A stretch of 64,000 nt of DNA from a bacterium (GTDB lineage: Bacteria; Myxococcota_A; Polyangia; Nannocystales; Nannocystaceae), in assembly GCA_024742475.1 (NCBI GenBank), contig JANSYI010000007.1, positions 213,567-277,566 on the forward strand, in the 5' to 3' direction. The notes beneath the pieces were generated by a model. That model was not told where the DNA came from and did no database searches. It saw only the letters and a list, made by a program, of their open reading frames with translations. A program made the translations under genes and the position numbers. Shown in pieces: positions 1 to 11,200 of this stretch (within the stretch, counting starts at the first letter, position 1; each line of letters opens with the position of its first letter).

Positions 1-3000
1 AAACACTCGCAGCGTGTGCAGGCAGCACTCGTACATGAGCGTGCCGGGCATGACGGGGTCGTCGGAGAAGTGACAGGTGATGAACCACGCGTCGGGGGGA
101 ATGTCCGCCTCGCCCTCGACGACGCCGAGCCCGAACGTGCCGCCGCCGGGGTCGAGCGCGGTGATTCTGTGGACCAGGTCCATCGGCGCGCCGGGCAGCG
201 TGCGGGGCTGCGCGACGCCCAGGTCCGCAAACGCCTCGCCGAACGCGGCGACCAGATCGCCGCCCCGCAGCGCCTCGAGGGCCTCGGAGTCCAGCGTGTG
301 CCGGGTCGCGGGGGCAAACGTGGGCCGGTCGGCGAGCGCGCTGCGGGAGCGCTGCGCCTGCAGGCCTCCATCGACGACGCCCTTGCCCGCGGCGAGCTCG
401 GCCTCGGTGAAGAAGCCCGCGCATCCGTCGCGCATCGTCATGAGCGGCTGGCCGTCGACGGTGGCGTCGAAGGCAAAACGAAACAGCCAGGTGTCGCCCT
501 GGCGGAAGAACCGCTCGATGCGGATGTCGTAGTGGATGACGGCCCCGACGGTGGGCAGGCGGTCGTGGAAGGTGACGGTGGCGTCGAGCAGGCGATAGAC
601 CGCCAGGCCCTTGGTCTGCGCGTCGATGCCGAGGAACGCCGAGAGGAACAGGTCGGCCTGGCCCGCCTCGACGGCCACGCAGGTGGGGATGCGGCCCGCG
701 TCGAGGTACCAAAGCCCCTCGCGCACGTCGTGCTCGGTGACCACGCGGCCATGGGACATCGAGTGGGGCTCGCCCTCGATCTCGAGAATCCGGTCGACGA
801 GCATGAGCGGCTCGGCCGGGAGACGGACCCGCGTGGGGTGGGCGTCGGCCGCCGCGTAGCTGGGCCCGAGCACATCGCCGATGCGGCCCACGGCGAACGC
901 GAGGCAGGCGGCCCGATCGAGGGCGCGCGGGGGTGCTGTGTCGGTCCAGGTCGAGGTCTGCGGCGCCGCGACGGGGCCCCTGCCGCGCTGATGCAGCATG
1001 GCCGTCGCCGCGTCCATGAACGCGCGCTGGGAGGCGAGGAAGGCCGCGTGGGCGTCGGCGGTGGCCGACAAGGGGGCGAGCCAGGCTGGAGAGCCCGTGG
1101 GGGCGTGGTGGCGCGTGGGCGTCGGCATGGGCGTCGGCACGGGGAGCTCGGGCGCAGGCGGGGCGCTCTCTTGGGCGGCCGCAAGCGGACCCAGCGGCGC
1201 GCGGCCGACCTCGATGCGCACCGACTCCTCGTCGGAAGGCAAAGGGGTCGAGCGCTCGAACGTGTCGGGGGCGTGCAGCGGCGACAGATCCATCGGCACC
1301 CTGTGCGTGGCCAGCCACCCGAGCAGCCGCGCGATCGCGCCGCGTCCGTTGCTGGTGGGCGAGGACACCGACCGAGCGAAGAACGGCCGCTCCCCCCACC
1401 CCGTCAAGATCGCGTCGATCATCCGCGTGCACGACGCTCCAGGGCCCAGCTCGACGAAGAGGCGCACGCCGTCGCGCCACGCCTGGCGGATCACCGCGGG
1501 GTAGTCCAGACCGTCGACGGCCTGTGCGGTGACCGAGTCGGCCGCGGTGTCCTGCGTGACGCGGTAGCTCTTGCCCCACGCGCCGCTGTAGAAGCGGACG
1601 CCCTCGGGGGCCTGGGTCGGCAGCACGTGCAGCGCTCGGTAGGCGTCCTCCACGTCCCGCACCACGTCGCAGTGCACCGTGGTCACGCCCTGCAGGGGGT
1701 GGAAATCGGCGCCCAGCGCCTCGACCGAGCGCATCACCGCCGCCCTGTCTCCGCCCACGACGCACGCGCGCGGCGTGTTGACGATGAGCCGATACGCCCG
1801 GTCCTCGCCGGCCAGCGCCGCGTCGACGGCGGCCGCGTCGGCCTGCACGACCCCGAGCGCCCAGTCGACGCGCTCGCCCTCGGCCAGCCCCCAGCGCCGC
1901 GCGACCGCCTGGGCCGGCCCAGTGAGATCGGTGGCGAACAGCGGGCTGTGGGCCACGCGCTCGAGCATGCCCTCGCGGTCGGACCACGCGCCCAGCGAGA
2001 ACAGCCCCGCGGTCTCGCCGAGCGAGTAGCCGATGACAGCGTCCGGCTGCACGCCGAAGCGCCTCACCGCGTCGGAGGCCAGCGTGCCCAGCGTGACCTG
2101 GGCCAAGATCAACCCCCGCGCGTCTCGCCCTTGGGTCTGCGGGTCGCTCGACCAGCACAGGTCCGCCTGCAGCTGGCTGCGCAGGTGCCCGTACGCGGTC
2201 TCTTGGCGCGCGGCCACCTCGGGGAAGTCGAGCAGGAGCCGCCGGCCCATGCCCACGAACTGGCTGCCCGATCCGGGGAAGACGAACGCCAGATCCCCTT
2301 GGGGACCCAGCGGCGCCTCGGTGAACATCACCCGGCCCTCGCCGCGCGGCGTCAGCGGGCCACCGCTTCTCAGCTCGGGGGCGATGGAGCGGGCCAACCG
2401 TGCGACCTCGCGGACGTCGCGACAGACCATCGACAGGGCCAGCGCGCCCTCGCGGGTGTCATGTTCGTGGTGCCATCCACGGGCGAGCGCGGCGATCGGC
2501 CGGCCCTGCAGGTCCTCGGCGACCGCGGCGAGGCGGTCCAGGCCGCCGGCCAGCGCCTGGCGGTCGTCTCCGGCGACGACGAACAGGGCCTCGTGCACCG
2601 GCGGCGTCCAGGGGCGGACGTGTGCGGCGTGCTCGCGGAGGATCGCGTGCGCCACGTGCCCCATCGACGAGAGCGCCGCGACGGCGATCGTGCGCGGGCC
2701 CTCGGCGCGGTCGTGCACCCAGCGCTGCGCCCCGCCGCCCACGGCATGCATGGCGCGGGGTGAGGGGGAGTCGAGCACGTGGTGGTGCAGGCGGAGGGCC
2801 GAGGCGACGACGCTGGCCAGGGCTGCCGCGGCGCCGACATGCCCCCATCGGCGCGCCGTGGACAGATGCAGCGCCGCAGGCTGCTCGACTTCGGCACCGC
2901 GCCAGCGCGCCGACCCGCTGTGATCGAGCACGCCCACCGCGTCCAGGCAAGCGTCCACTCGGGCGCGCTCCAGGCTGCGGTGCACGGCGGCGCGCGTGGG

Positions 3001-5211
3001 CTCGGGTCGAAGCGCGCCACTGCTGCTCGCGGATCCAAAGCCCTCGAGCGTGGCGTAGATCCGCTCGCCGCGGTCCAGGGCGTCGGAGCGCCGCATCAGC
3101 ACCAGGGCGGTCGCGCCCTCGGCCGGCGTCCCCGCGGAGGTGGCCGCCTCCGAGCCCACGCACCCGCGCACGTCGCCCTCGAGGCCGACGGCGCCCACGA
3201 GCGCGAGGTCGATCTCGCCGTCCTGCAGGGCCCGTCCGGCGACCTGCAGCGCCGTCAGGCCCGAGCTCTCCTCGCTGCTGAGCGTGTAGCTCGGCCCGCC
3301 GAAGCGCAGCTCCCTGGCGACCCGGCTGGCGCCCACGCTGGCCAGCCCGCCCATGGTGCGGTCGGCCGACAGCGCGGGCCCGAGCGCGTCGCACAGCCCC
3401 TCGACCCACGCCTCGAACGCGGGCCCCTCACCCGGCCTGCCCAGCGCGCGGGCCCATTGCGGCGCCCGGGCGCGGACGACCCAGCGCAGGTGGTAGTCGG
3501 TCGTGCCGAAGTCGAGTTCGACGCCCGCGAACACCCCACAGCGAGCGCCCTCGGGCCGCGGCTGTTCGCTTTGTAGGTCTGCCATCGCCTCGTCGGCCAC
3601 GCCGAGCAGGAGGACCTGCTGGGGCAGCAGCTGTGCGAGCTCGCTGGGGGGGATGCGAAAGCGTCCCAGCGGGACATCGAGCGCCTCGATGAACCACCCC
3701 GGCACAGACTCCAGGTCGCCGAAGCGGGCCTTGGGCGCGGGCGCGTCGTCGTTGGCATCGTCGAAGAGGCGCTCGCGCAGCGCGTCCAGCGTCCGCCATT
3801 TGCCGATGTGCCCTCCGAGACCGACGATGGCCAGGGGCTCGCGCCTCGGGGCTGGCACGGCGACGCTGACCCGCTGCGGCGCGGCATCGCCGGGGGACTC
3901 GAGCAGCACGTGAGCGTTGGTGCCACCGAAACCGAACCCCGAGACGGCCGCTCTGCGCGGACGGCCGGTCTGCGGCCACGCCGTCGCCTCGCGCGGCAGC
4001 ACGAGCCCGGAGCCCTCCGTCTGCAGGCGCTCGTCGGGGGCGCGCAGGTTGGCGATCGGCGGGATGACCCTGCCCTTCATCGCGTGCAGCGCTCGCAGGA
4101 CCGCGACCGCGCCCGCCCCGGTGAGCAAGTGGCCGACGTTGGCCTTCGAGGCGCCCAGGTGGGCAGGCGCGGCGTGGCCCGTGCCCTCGGCCCGAAGCTG
4201 GCGCAGGCTCTCGAACTCGATCGCGTCACCGACGGGTGTGCCGGTGGCGTGGCACTCGACCAGCTCGACGTCGCCGGGGACCCAGCCCGCCTGGGCATAC
4301 GCGGCGCGCATCGCCCGGAGCTGCCCCTCGGAGCTCGGCGCCAGCAGCCGCCCGTCCACGTCGTTCGACAGGCCGGTGCCCCGCACGAGCGCATGCACGG
4401 TGTGCCCGTGGGCCAGCGCGTCGTCGAGTCGCTCCAAGGCGATCACCGCCGCGCCCTCCCCCACCACGAGTCCATCTCCGGCCGCATCGAACGGGGCGCA
4501 TCGGCCCGTGGGGCTCAGGGCGCCCAGCTGGGAGAATCCCATCTGGGTGTACAGGGCGCTCGGTCGCGAGAGGCCGCCCGTGAGGACCAGGTCGGCCTCC
4601 CCTCGGCGCAGCTTGCCGGCCGCGAGGTGGATCGCGAACAGGGACGAGGCACACGCCGCGTCGAGCGTGAAGGCGTCACCGCCCAAGCCGAGCGTCCGGG
4701 CCAGGACGCCCGCGGGCAGCCCCGCGACCCAGCGATTCCACATGGACGGCGGCGGCTCGGGCGTCAGCGGCAAGCCCAGCCGCGCCTCGATCTGGCGCCC
4801 CACGACCCACTGCGACAGCGCGTTGGCGCCGTCGGTGGGCAGCACGATGTTGCCGAGCACCACCGCGGTTCGCTCGCGTTTTGTGTGCGTCAGGCCCGAG
4901 AACGCCTGTGACGCCGCGGCGAGCAGCACCTGCACGGAGGGGTCCAGGGCCGCGCGCTCGTGCTGCAGCAGGTCGAAGCCCGGCAGCGGGACCTGCCACG
5001 CGCCGTCGTCGAGCAGGCCCGCGCGCAGGCTCCGGACGCGATCGGGCGCCGGCCCTACGGAGGACACTGCGTCCTGCGGGGACAGGGTCCATCGTCCCGG
5101 CGGTACCTCGGTGGCGGCGTCGATGCCACGGGCGACCAACGCCCCGAAGGCCTCCACGGTGGAGGCTCCGGGGAGCACGGCTCCCAGCGAGACGATGGCG
5201 ATGGGCGACAT
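1..5211 (-). CDS. pfa3: PUFA synthase subunit Pfa3 (KS-CLF-AT-DH...), 3' part outside the window
   Basis: Multidomain iterative synthase of the polyunsaturated fatty acid pathway, partner of Pfa2. 1737 residues are visible and the frame is still open at base 1, so the C-terminal part (further DH and probably an acyltransferase in myxobacterial relatives) lies outside. Seen in order: ketosynthase with DAACASS (Cys187), ECHATGT and ANVGH; a chain-length factor in which the active Cys is replaced by Glu (SSEESSG, Glu648); an acyltransferase with FPGSGSQ and GYSLGE (Ser1063); then a FabA-like hot-dog dehydratase with AVEAGQADLFLSAF and a catalytic HF..DPVMPG box (His1714) at the very edge. ATG at 5211 lies 3 nt after the Pfa2 stop, so translation is coupled. 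The family call is secure; the final product (EPA, DHA or arachidonate) cannot be read from the sequence. Confidence 0.93.
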   Translation of the reverse strand, partial: MSPIAIVSLGAVLPGASTVEAFGALVARGIDAATEVPPGRWTLSPQDAVSSVGPAPDRVRSLRAGLLDDGAWQVPLPGFDLLQHERAALDPSVQVLLAAASQAFSGLTHTKRERTAVVLGNIVLPTDGANALSQWVVGRQIEARLGLPLTPEPPPSMWNRWVAGLPAGVLARTLGLGGDAFTLDAACASSLFAIHLAAGKLRRGEADLVLTGGLSRPSALYTQMGFSQLGALSPTGRCAPFDAAGDGLVVGEGAAVIALERLDDALAHGHTVHALVRGTGLSNDVDGRLLAPSSEGQLRAMRAAYAQAGWVPGDVELVECHATGTPVGDAIEFESLRQLRAEGTGHAAPAHLGASKANVGHLLTGAGAVAVLRALHAMKGRVIPPIANLRAPDERLQTEGSGLVLPREATAWPQTGRPRRAAVSGFGFGGTNAHVLLESPGDAAPQRVSVAVPAPRREPLAIVGLGGHIGKWRTLDALRERLFDDANDDAPAPKARFGDLESVPGWFIEALDVPLGRFRIPPSELAQLLPQQVLLLGVADEAMADLQSEQPRPEGARCGVFAGVELDFGTTDYHLRWVVRARAPQWARALGRPGEGPAFEAWVEGLCDALGPALSADRTMGGLASVGASRVARELRFGGPSYTLSSEESSGLTALQVAGRALQDGEIDLALVGAVGLEGDVRGCVGSEAATSAGTPAEGATALVLMRRSDALDRGERIYATLEGFGSASSSGALRPEPTRAAVHRSLERARVDACLDAVGVLDHSGSARWRGAEVEQPAALHLSTARRWGHVGAAAALASVVASALRLHHHVLDSPSPRAMHAVGGGAQRWVHDRAEGPRTIAVAALSSMGHVAHAILREHAAHVRPWTPPVHEALFVVAGDDRQALAGGLDRLAAVAEDLQGRPIAALARGWHHEHDTREGALALSMVCRDVREVARLARSIAPELRSGGPLTPRGEGRVMFTEAPLGPQGDLAFVFPGSGSQFVGMGRRLLLDFPEVAARQETAYGHLRSQLQADLCWSSDPQTQGRDARGLILAQVTLGTLASDAVRRFGVQPDAVIGYSLGETAGLFSLGAWSDREGMLERVAHSPLFATDLTGPAQAVARRWGLAEGERVDWALGVVQADAAAVDAALAGEDRAYRLIVNTPRACVVGGDRAAVMRSVEALGADFHPLQGVTTVHCDVVRDVEDAYRALHVLPTQAPEGVRFYSGAWGKSYRVTQDTAADSVTAQAVDGLDYPAVIRQAWRDGVRLFVELGPGASCTRMIDAILTGWGERPFFARSVSSPTSNGRGAIARLLGWLATHRVPMDLSPLHAPDTFERSTPLPSDEESVRIEVGRAPLGPLAAAQESAPPAPELPVPTPMPTPTRHHAPTGSPAWLAPLSATADAHAAFLASQRAFMDAATAMLHQRGRGPVAAPQTSTWTDTAPPRALDRAACLAFAVGRIGDVLGPSYAAADAHPTRVRLPAEPLMLVDRILEIEGEPHSMSHGRVVTEHDVREGLWYLDAGRIPTCVAVEAGQADLFLSAFLGIDAQTKGLAVYRLLDATVTFHDRLPTVGAVIHYDIRIERFFRQGDTWLFRFAFDATVDGQPLMTMRDGCAGFFTEAELAAGKGVVDGGLQAQRSRSALADRPTFAPATRHTLDSEALEALRGGDLVAAFGEAFADLGVAQPRTLPGAPMDLVHRITALDPGGGTFGLGVVEGEADIPPDAWFITCHFSDDPVMPGTLMYECCLHTLRVF

Positions 5212-5214
5212 GCG

Positions 5215-8200
5215 CTACTCGACGCGGTTTCGGGTGAATGCCTGTGCGAGGCCGGGATCGAGGGTGAACTCGGCGCCGGTCAGCTGCGCCAGCGGGGTGC
5301 CGCTGCGGTCGAACCAATCGAGGTCGGCGACCACGCGGGCGCCGGAGCGCTCCGCGATGCGAACCCCGAGCTTGGTGCCCTCGGCCGGGAACGGTCGGAA
5401 CTGCCGGTACGCGCCCAGCTTGCTCGGCAGCGACGGGCTGCCGGCCTGTGTCGCGCTCCAGACGATGACCGCCTGCAGGCCGCAGTCGATGGCGAGCGGC
5501 TCGGTGATCCAGCGGCCCCGCACTGGCGCCTGCATCCACTCCTTGGGGCGCGGGGCGCCGCGGACGGTCGCGTTGATGCCCGGCGCGGCCAGGCCGTCGA
5601 TGCTCGTGATCCCCTGGAACGCGCTGCCGTGAAACAGCCGCGTGGCGTAGACACGATCGACGGGCTCGCCATAGGCCGGCAGCTCCCCGCGCGTCGCGTT
5701 GTCCCGGCTCGCGGGCGTCTCGGAGGCGAGCACGACGGTCGTGCGGGCGTGTACCACCGCGTGGCCGTTGTCGCCGCCGGAGCACAGGCTCATGGGGACA
5801 CGGAACTGGCTTCCGCTGCGCTCGGCCGGAGACGCCTCGATGCGCAGCGCGACCGTGTCGGCCCGCCCCAGCTTCACGCCGCGGTAGACCTCGAGCCCTT
5901 CGAGCCCGACGAAGCGCAGGCCCGGGTGCGCGGCGGTGGCCGCGTGCGCGAACCACTCCAGCATCATCGCGGCGGGCAGGACTGCCTTGCCCCCGATGGC
6001 GTGGCTGGCGAGAAACGGGTGGTCCTCGACGCCCACGGTGCGGGCGAACACCGTCTCTCCGCGGCCGCTGCCGGCGGCAGGGGGCTCGGAGTACAGCACC
6101 GCGCCGGGCAGCGCCGAGCCCTCTCCAAGCACGACGACCTCGACCCCGGTGTCGCGGCCGAGCAGGTCGAGCAAGGTCTGCGCGCCTGCCGACAGGCCGA
6201 TCGTGCGGACCCCCTCGGCGGCGAACATCTTCGCCAGCGCGGGCGTGACCATGCCGCCGTCCCAGGGACCCCAGCATGCCGAGCGCACGCGAACGTGCGG
6301 GTGCGCGGCGGCGAAGCGCTGCGCGAGCTTGTTGAGCACCTCGTTGGCCATGGCGTAGTCGGCCTGCCCCACCCGCCCGAATCGGGCGGTCGAGCTGCTG
6401 AACATCACCAGCATCCGCAGCTGCGCGGGGTCGATGGCCGCGAGCAGGTGCTCGGCTGCGCGCACCTTGGTGTCGTAGACCCGCGCCAGGTCGGCGTCGG
6501 TCTTGTCGGTGATCACCTTGTCGGCGAGCACGCCCGCGCCGTGGACGAGGCCGCGGACGGGCCCGTGCGCGGCGGTCACCTCCGCGACCACCCCCCGCAC
6601 GGCGTCGGCGTCTCGGACGTCGCAGCTGCGGTAGAGGGCACGCGCGCCGGTGGCCTCGATCGCAGCGAGCGTCTCGCGGATCTCCGCCGCGCTCTTGGCC
6701 GCCCAGACGGCGTCACGCAGGGCCGCGGGCGTCGCGGGCGGGTTGGGCCCGCCGAGAATGGCCGCGCGGATCTCGGCCTCGGTGTGGGCCCCCTCGAGGG
6801 CTCCTGCGGGCCCCGGCATGGGTGAGCGGCCCAGCAGGACCAGCGTGCAGGGGCTCTGGGCCGCGAGGGCTCTTGCGATCTGGGCGGTCACCCCTCGGGC
6901 GCCTCCGGTGACGAGCACGACGTCGCCGGCCTCGAGCACGGGCTGCGCGGGCGCGGCGGCCCCGAGGGCGTCGAGGGCGGGCGTACACAAGGCACCGCCG
7001 TGCACCCCGAGTTCGACCGCGTCGGCGCCGAGCGCCTTGGCGGCCTCCCCGAGATCCCCCAGGGCCTCGACGTCGATGGAGTGCACGATGCAGTCGTCCC
7101 ACTCGCGCGCCGCGGTCTTGGCCAGCCCCGCGAAGGCGCCGTGCAGCGGATGCTTCGTGCCCGAGAGCCCGAACGCGCCCCCCATGCGGGTGACGAAGGC
7201 GAGCAGCGCCCCGGAACGGAGAGAGCCGCGGGCGTCCCGGGTCCACGCAAACGCCTGCTTGACGAAGGCGTGGTCGGCTTGCAGCGGCGGGACGATGACC
7301 AGGCCCGCGGCGTCGGCGGGCAGCGGGTCGGCGTCCCCGAGCGCGCGCGCGTCGAGCCCCGCCTCGCGCAAGACCGAGGCCGCCTCCTGTGCGTCGCCCT
7401 TGACCCACACGACGCCCTGCGCGAGCGGCCGGGTCTGCGCGGGAACGAAGGCCGCAGGCCGCACGACGTAGCGGTCGAGCGTGGTCGCGGCGTCCGTTGT
7501 TGCAGCTTCGGCGGCGGGGGCCTTCGCGGCGACGTCGTGCGCCTCGGTGGGGGCGCCGCCCAGGGCCTGCACCACATCCGCGAGCGTCTGCAGCGTGCCG
7601 AGCTGATCGGGGCTGACCGCCGGGAGTTCGGGCCGCTGCTCTTGCAACGCCGAGAGGATCTCGACGCGCTTGATCGAGTCGATGCCCAGGTCGGCGTCGA
7701 GCCCCATGCTCGGCTCGAGCATCTCGACGGGGTAGCCCGTCTTCTCCGAGACCACGGCGAGCAGGGCCTGCAGCACGCCCGAGCGCTGCGGGGCGGCCGG
7801 GGCCTGCGGAGGGGTCGCGGCCGTCGACGACGAACCGCCGAGGTGCTCGATGACGTCGGCGAGGGTCTGCAGGCTGCCCAGCTGCTCGGGGCCGATGACC
7901 GGCAGGTCGGGTCGACGCTCTTGCAGCGCGGAGAGGATCTCGACGCGCTTGATCGAGTCGATGCCGAGGTCGGCGTCCAGGCCCATGCTCGGCTCGAGCA
8001 TTTCGACGGGGTAGCCCGTCTTCTCCGAGACCACCGCCAAGACGGCGCCGGACACATTCGACGCGGAGGGCGCGGGCTTCGGCGCCGGCCCGCGGGGCGA
8101 GGCCTCGGCTGCGCCGCCGCCGAGGTGCTCGATGACGTCGGCGAGCGTTTGCAGGCTGCCGAGCTGCGCGGGCCCGATGACCGGGAGGTCGGGTCGGCGC

Positions 8201-11200
8201 TCCTGCAGGGCCGAGAGGATCTCGACGCGCTTGATCGAGTCGATGCCCAGGTCGGCGTCGAGCCCCATGCTCGGCTCGAGCATGCCCACGGGGTAGCCGG
8301 TCTTCTCGGAGACGACCGCCAAGACGTCCGCCTCGATCGGGCTCGCGGCGGGGGCCGGGGCGGGCGGAGGCTGGGGTGCGGGCGCGCGCGCCGGCTCCGG
8401 CTCGGGGGGCGCCGCGGCGATGGCGGGTTGCGAGGGCGCATGCGCGGCTGCCATGCGGGGCGCCGTCACGGCTGCGCCCGACCCGGCGACGAGACCGCCG
8501 AGGGCTTCGAGTGCTCGCGTCTGCCCCTCGAGGAACTGCTGGTGCAGCTGCGCGGTCTGGGCCTGTAGCGCGAGCAGGGCCGCGAGCGGGTCGGCGGGGT
8601 CGAGGGCGGGCAGCGAGGGGGCGACGGTGGGAGCGCGTGGCGTGGTGGGGGACATGGTCACGGGCGGGGCCGAAGGCCGAGGCGTGGTCGGGGGCGCTGC
8701 AGCCGGACGCGCGGGCGCGACCGGAGGCCTCTTCGTCGGCGCGGGCTTGAGGTTGGCGCCGCAGATCGGAGTGCGCAGCGTGGGCTTGGTGTCGTCGGCC
8801 GCGGCGGGCACGGTGGGGTCCCAGGCGTGCAGGTCGAGGGGGTGGCCCCACGCGGCCAAGGCTCCGAGGGCGCAGGCGAGGTCGAACAGCCCCGAGCGCT
8901 TTCCCGAGGACGCATCCACGGCGCACGTGCGCACGCGGTCGCCGGCGATCGCCTCGACGAGCGCGCTGAGGCGACGGCCGGGGCCGATCTCGACGAAGGT
9001 GTCGACGCCCTCGTCGAGCATGGCTTCGATGCAGGCGACGAACTCGACCGGGGCCGCAATCTGCTCCGCGAGCGTGGACCGCATCTGCGCGTCGGACCCC
9101 GCATAGGCCTGGGCCGAGACGTTGGCGTAGACCGGAAACTGCGGCTGCGCGAACTTGACGAAGCTCAGCGACTCGGCGAACGGTGCCTGCGCGGCGGCGA
9201 CGAGCGGGCTGTGAAACGCGGCCGCGACGTCGAGACGGCGCACGCGGACGCCGGCGGCCTCCAGGTGCGACGCGGCGGCGTCGATGTCCGCCGAGGTCCC
9301 CGAGCACACCATCTGGGCGGGGCTGTTGCGGTTGGCGATGACGACCTGCGTCAAGCCGGCCTCGCGCAGGTGGCCTTGCACGTCCTGCAGTGAGGCCGCG
9401 ACGGCGAGCATGCTGCCGCGATCGCCCTCCCCTTCGGCCATGAGCTCCCCCCGGCTGCGAGAGACCCTGCCCAAGTCGTCGAGTGGCAGCACGCCGGCGG
9501 CACACAGCGCGGACAGTTCCCCGTAGGAGTGCCCCACGGCGGCGTCGAAGACGACGTCGAACCCGCGCAGGATCTCGAGCGCGCCCATGCTGACGGCCCC
9601 GAGGGCGGGCTGAGCGTTCTGCGTGGCCGTGATCGCCTGGGCCTGCGCCGCGCGTGCCTCCTCTGTCCACGCCGAGGGCGGGTACAGGGCGCTGCGCACC
9701 TCAGGAAGATCCGTCAGCACGCGCTCGATCGTGCTGCGCATCTCGGGAAAGAAACACGCGAGGTCGCCGAGCATGTTCACCGACTGCGCGCCCTGTCCGG
9801 GGAAGAGCGCGGCGAGCAGGCCCCGCGCCTCGCCCTCGCCGAATGCGGCGCCACCGGGTGTGGTGAAGCGGCCGCGGCTGTCTTGCGAGACGGCCTGCGC
9901 CACCTGGGCCAAGGTGGCGCCCCAATCGTCGCCGCGGCGCAGCGGCACGACGACGCGACACTGCGCGGTGGGCTCGAACGCCGCACGGCTGGCGTGCGCC
10001 TGGGCCCGCAGATCGTCCCAGTCGCTCGCGGAGAAGGCCTTGATGGCGGTGGTCAGGCCGTCGCGGCTCGCCGCGCCAAAGGCCAGCAGCTGCACGTCGC
10101 CGTCCCACGCGGGCGTGTGCGCGCCCTCGGACTCCTCGAGCACGCAGTGAAAGTTGCTGCCGCCGAAGCCGAACGCGCTGACGGCCGCGCGACGTGGGTG
10201 ATCGGGCGAGGACAGCCACGGGCGCTTGCGATCGCTGACGTAGAATGCCGGTGCGCCGTCGAGGGCCTCGTTGGGACGCGAGACCTTGAGCGTCGGCGGG
10301 AGCACGCGATGGTGCAGCGCGAGCGAAGCCTTGATCAGCCCCGCGACGCCGGCGGCGGCCTTGGTGTGGCCGATCATCGACTTGACCGAGCCCAGGGCGC
10401 ACCACGGCTGGGCGTCGTCCTTGGCGCCGTAGACGGACGCAAGGCCGCGCAGCTCGGTGGCGTCGCCGACTTTGGTGCCGGTACCGTGCGCTTCGACCAG
10501 GCCGATCGAGCGCGGCTGCACGCCGGCCTGCGCATACGCCTGACGGAGCGCGCGCGCCTGCCCGTCGGAGGCGGGCGCGTAGATCGCCTGGCCTTTGCCG
10601 TCGCTCGAGGTGCCCATGCCGCGCAGCACCGCGTAGATCCGATCGCCGTCGCGCTGGGCGTCGGCGAGGCGCTTGAGCACCACGACGCCAACCCCCTCGC
10701 CGAGCATGGTGCCGTCGGCGTCATTGTCGAACGGCCTCGCGTCGCCGCTGGGCGAGAGCGCCGGCGTCTTCGAGAAGCACGTGTACATGAACACGTCGTT
10801 GAACGCGTCCACGCCGCCCGAGAGCATCACGTCGGCGCGCCCGGTCTGCAGCTCGAGCATGGCCAGGTGCAGCGCCGAGAGCGAGCTGGCGCAGGCGGCA
10901 TCGACCACGCAGTTGGTGCCGTGCAGATCGAGCCGGTTGGCGATGCGCCCTGCGGTGACGTTGCCGAGCAGCCCGGGGAACGAGTTCTCCTGCCAGGGCA
11001 CGTAGCCCTCGGAGATCCGCTCGATGACGTCTTGGGCGACCGCGTCGTCCACCCCAGCCTCGGCCAGGGCCCTGCGCCAAAGCGGATGGCTCAGCCGGGC
11101 GCCCAGAGGAATGACGAGCTCGAGCGCCCCGGTGACGCCGAGGATGACGCCGGTGCGCTCGCGGTCGAAGTCGCCCAGTCGCGCGTCCTCGAGGGCCCGC

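Noticed and set aside
16..2763. 915-aa plus-strand open frame opposite pfa3
   Set aside because: GC3-driven antisense shadow: the opposite strand has unmistakable AT and CLF motifs and this frame has none.
7000..8568. 522-aa plus-strand frame with threefold repeats
   Set aside because: Reverse-strand image of the three ACP repeats in pfa2; its repetition is inherited from them.
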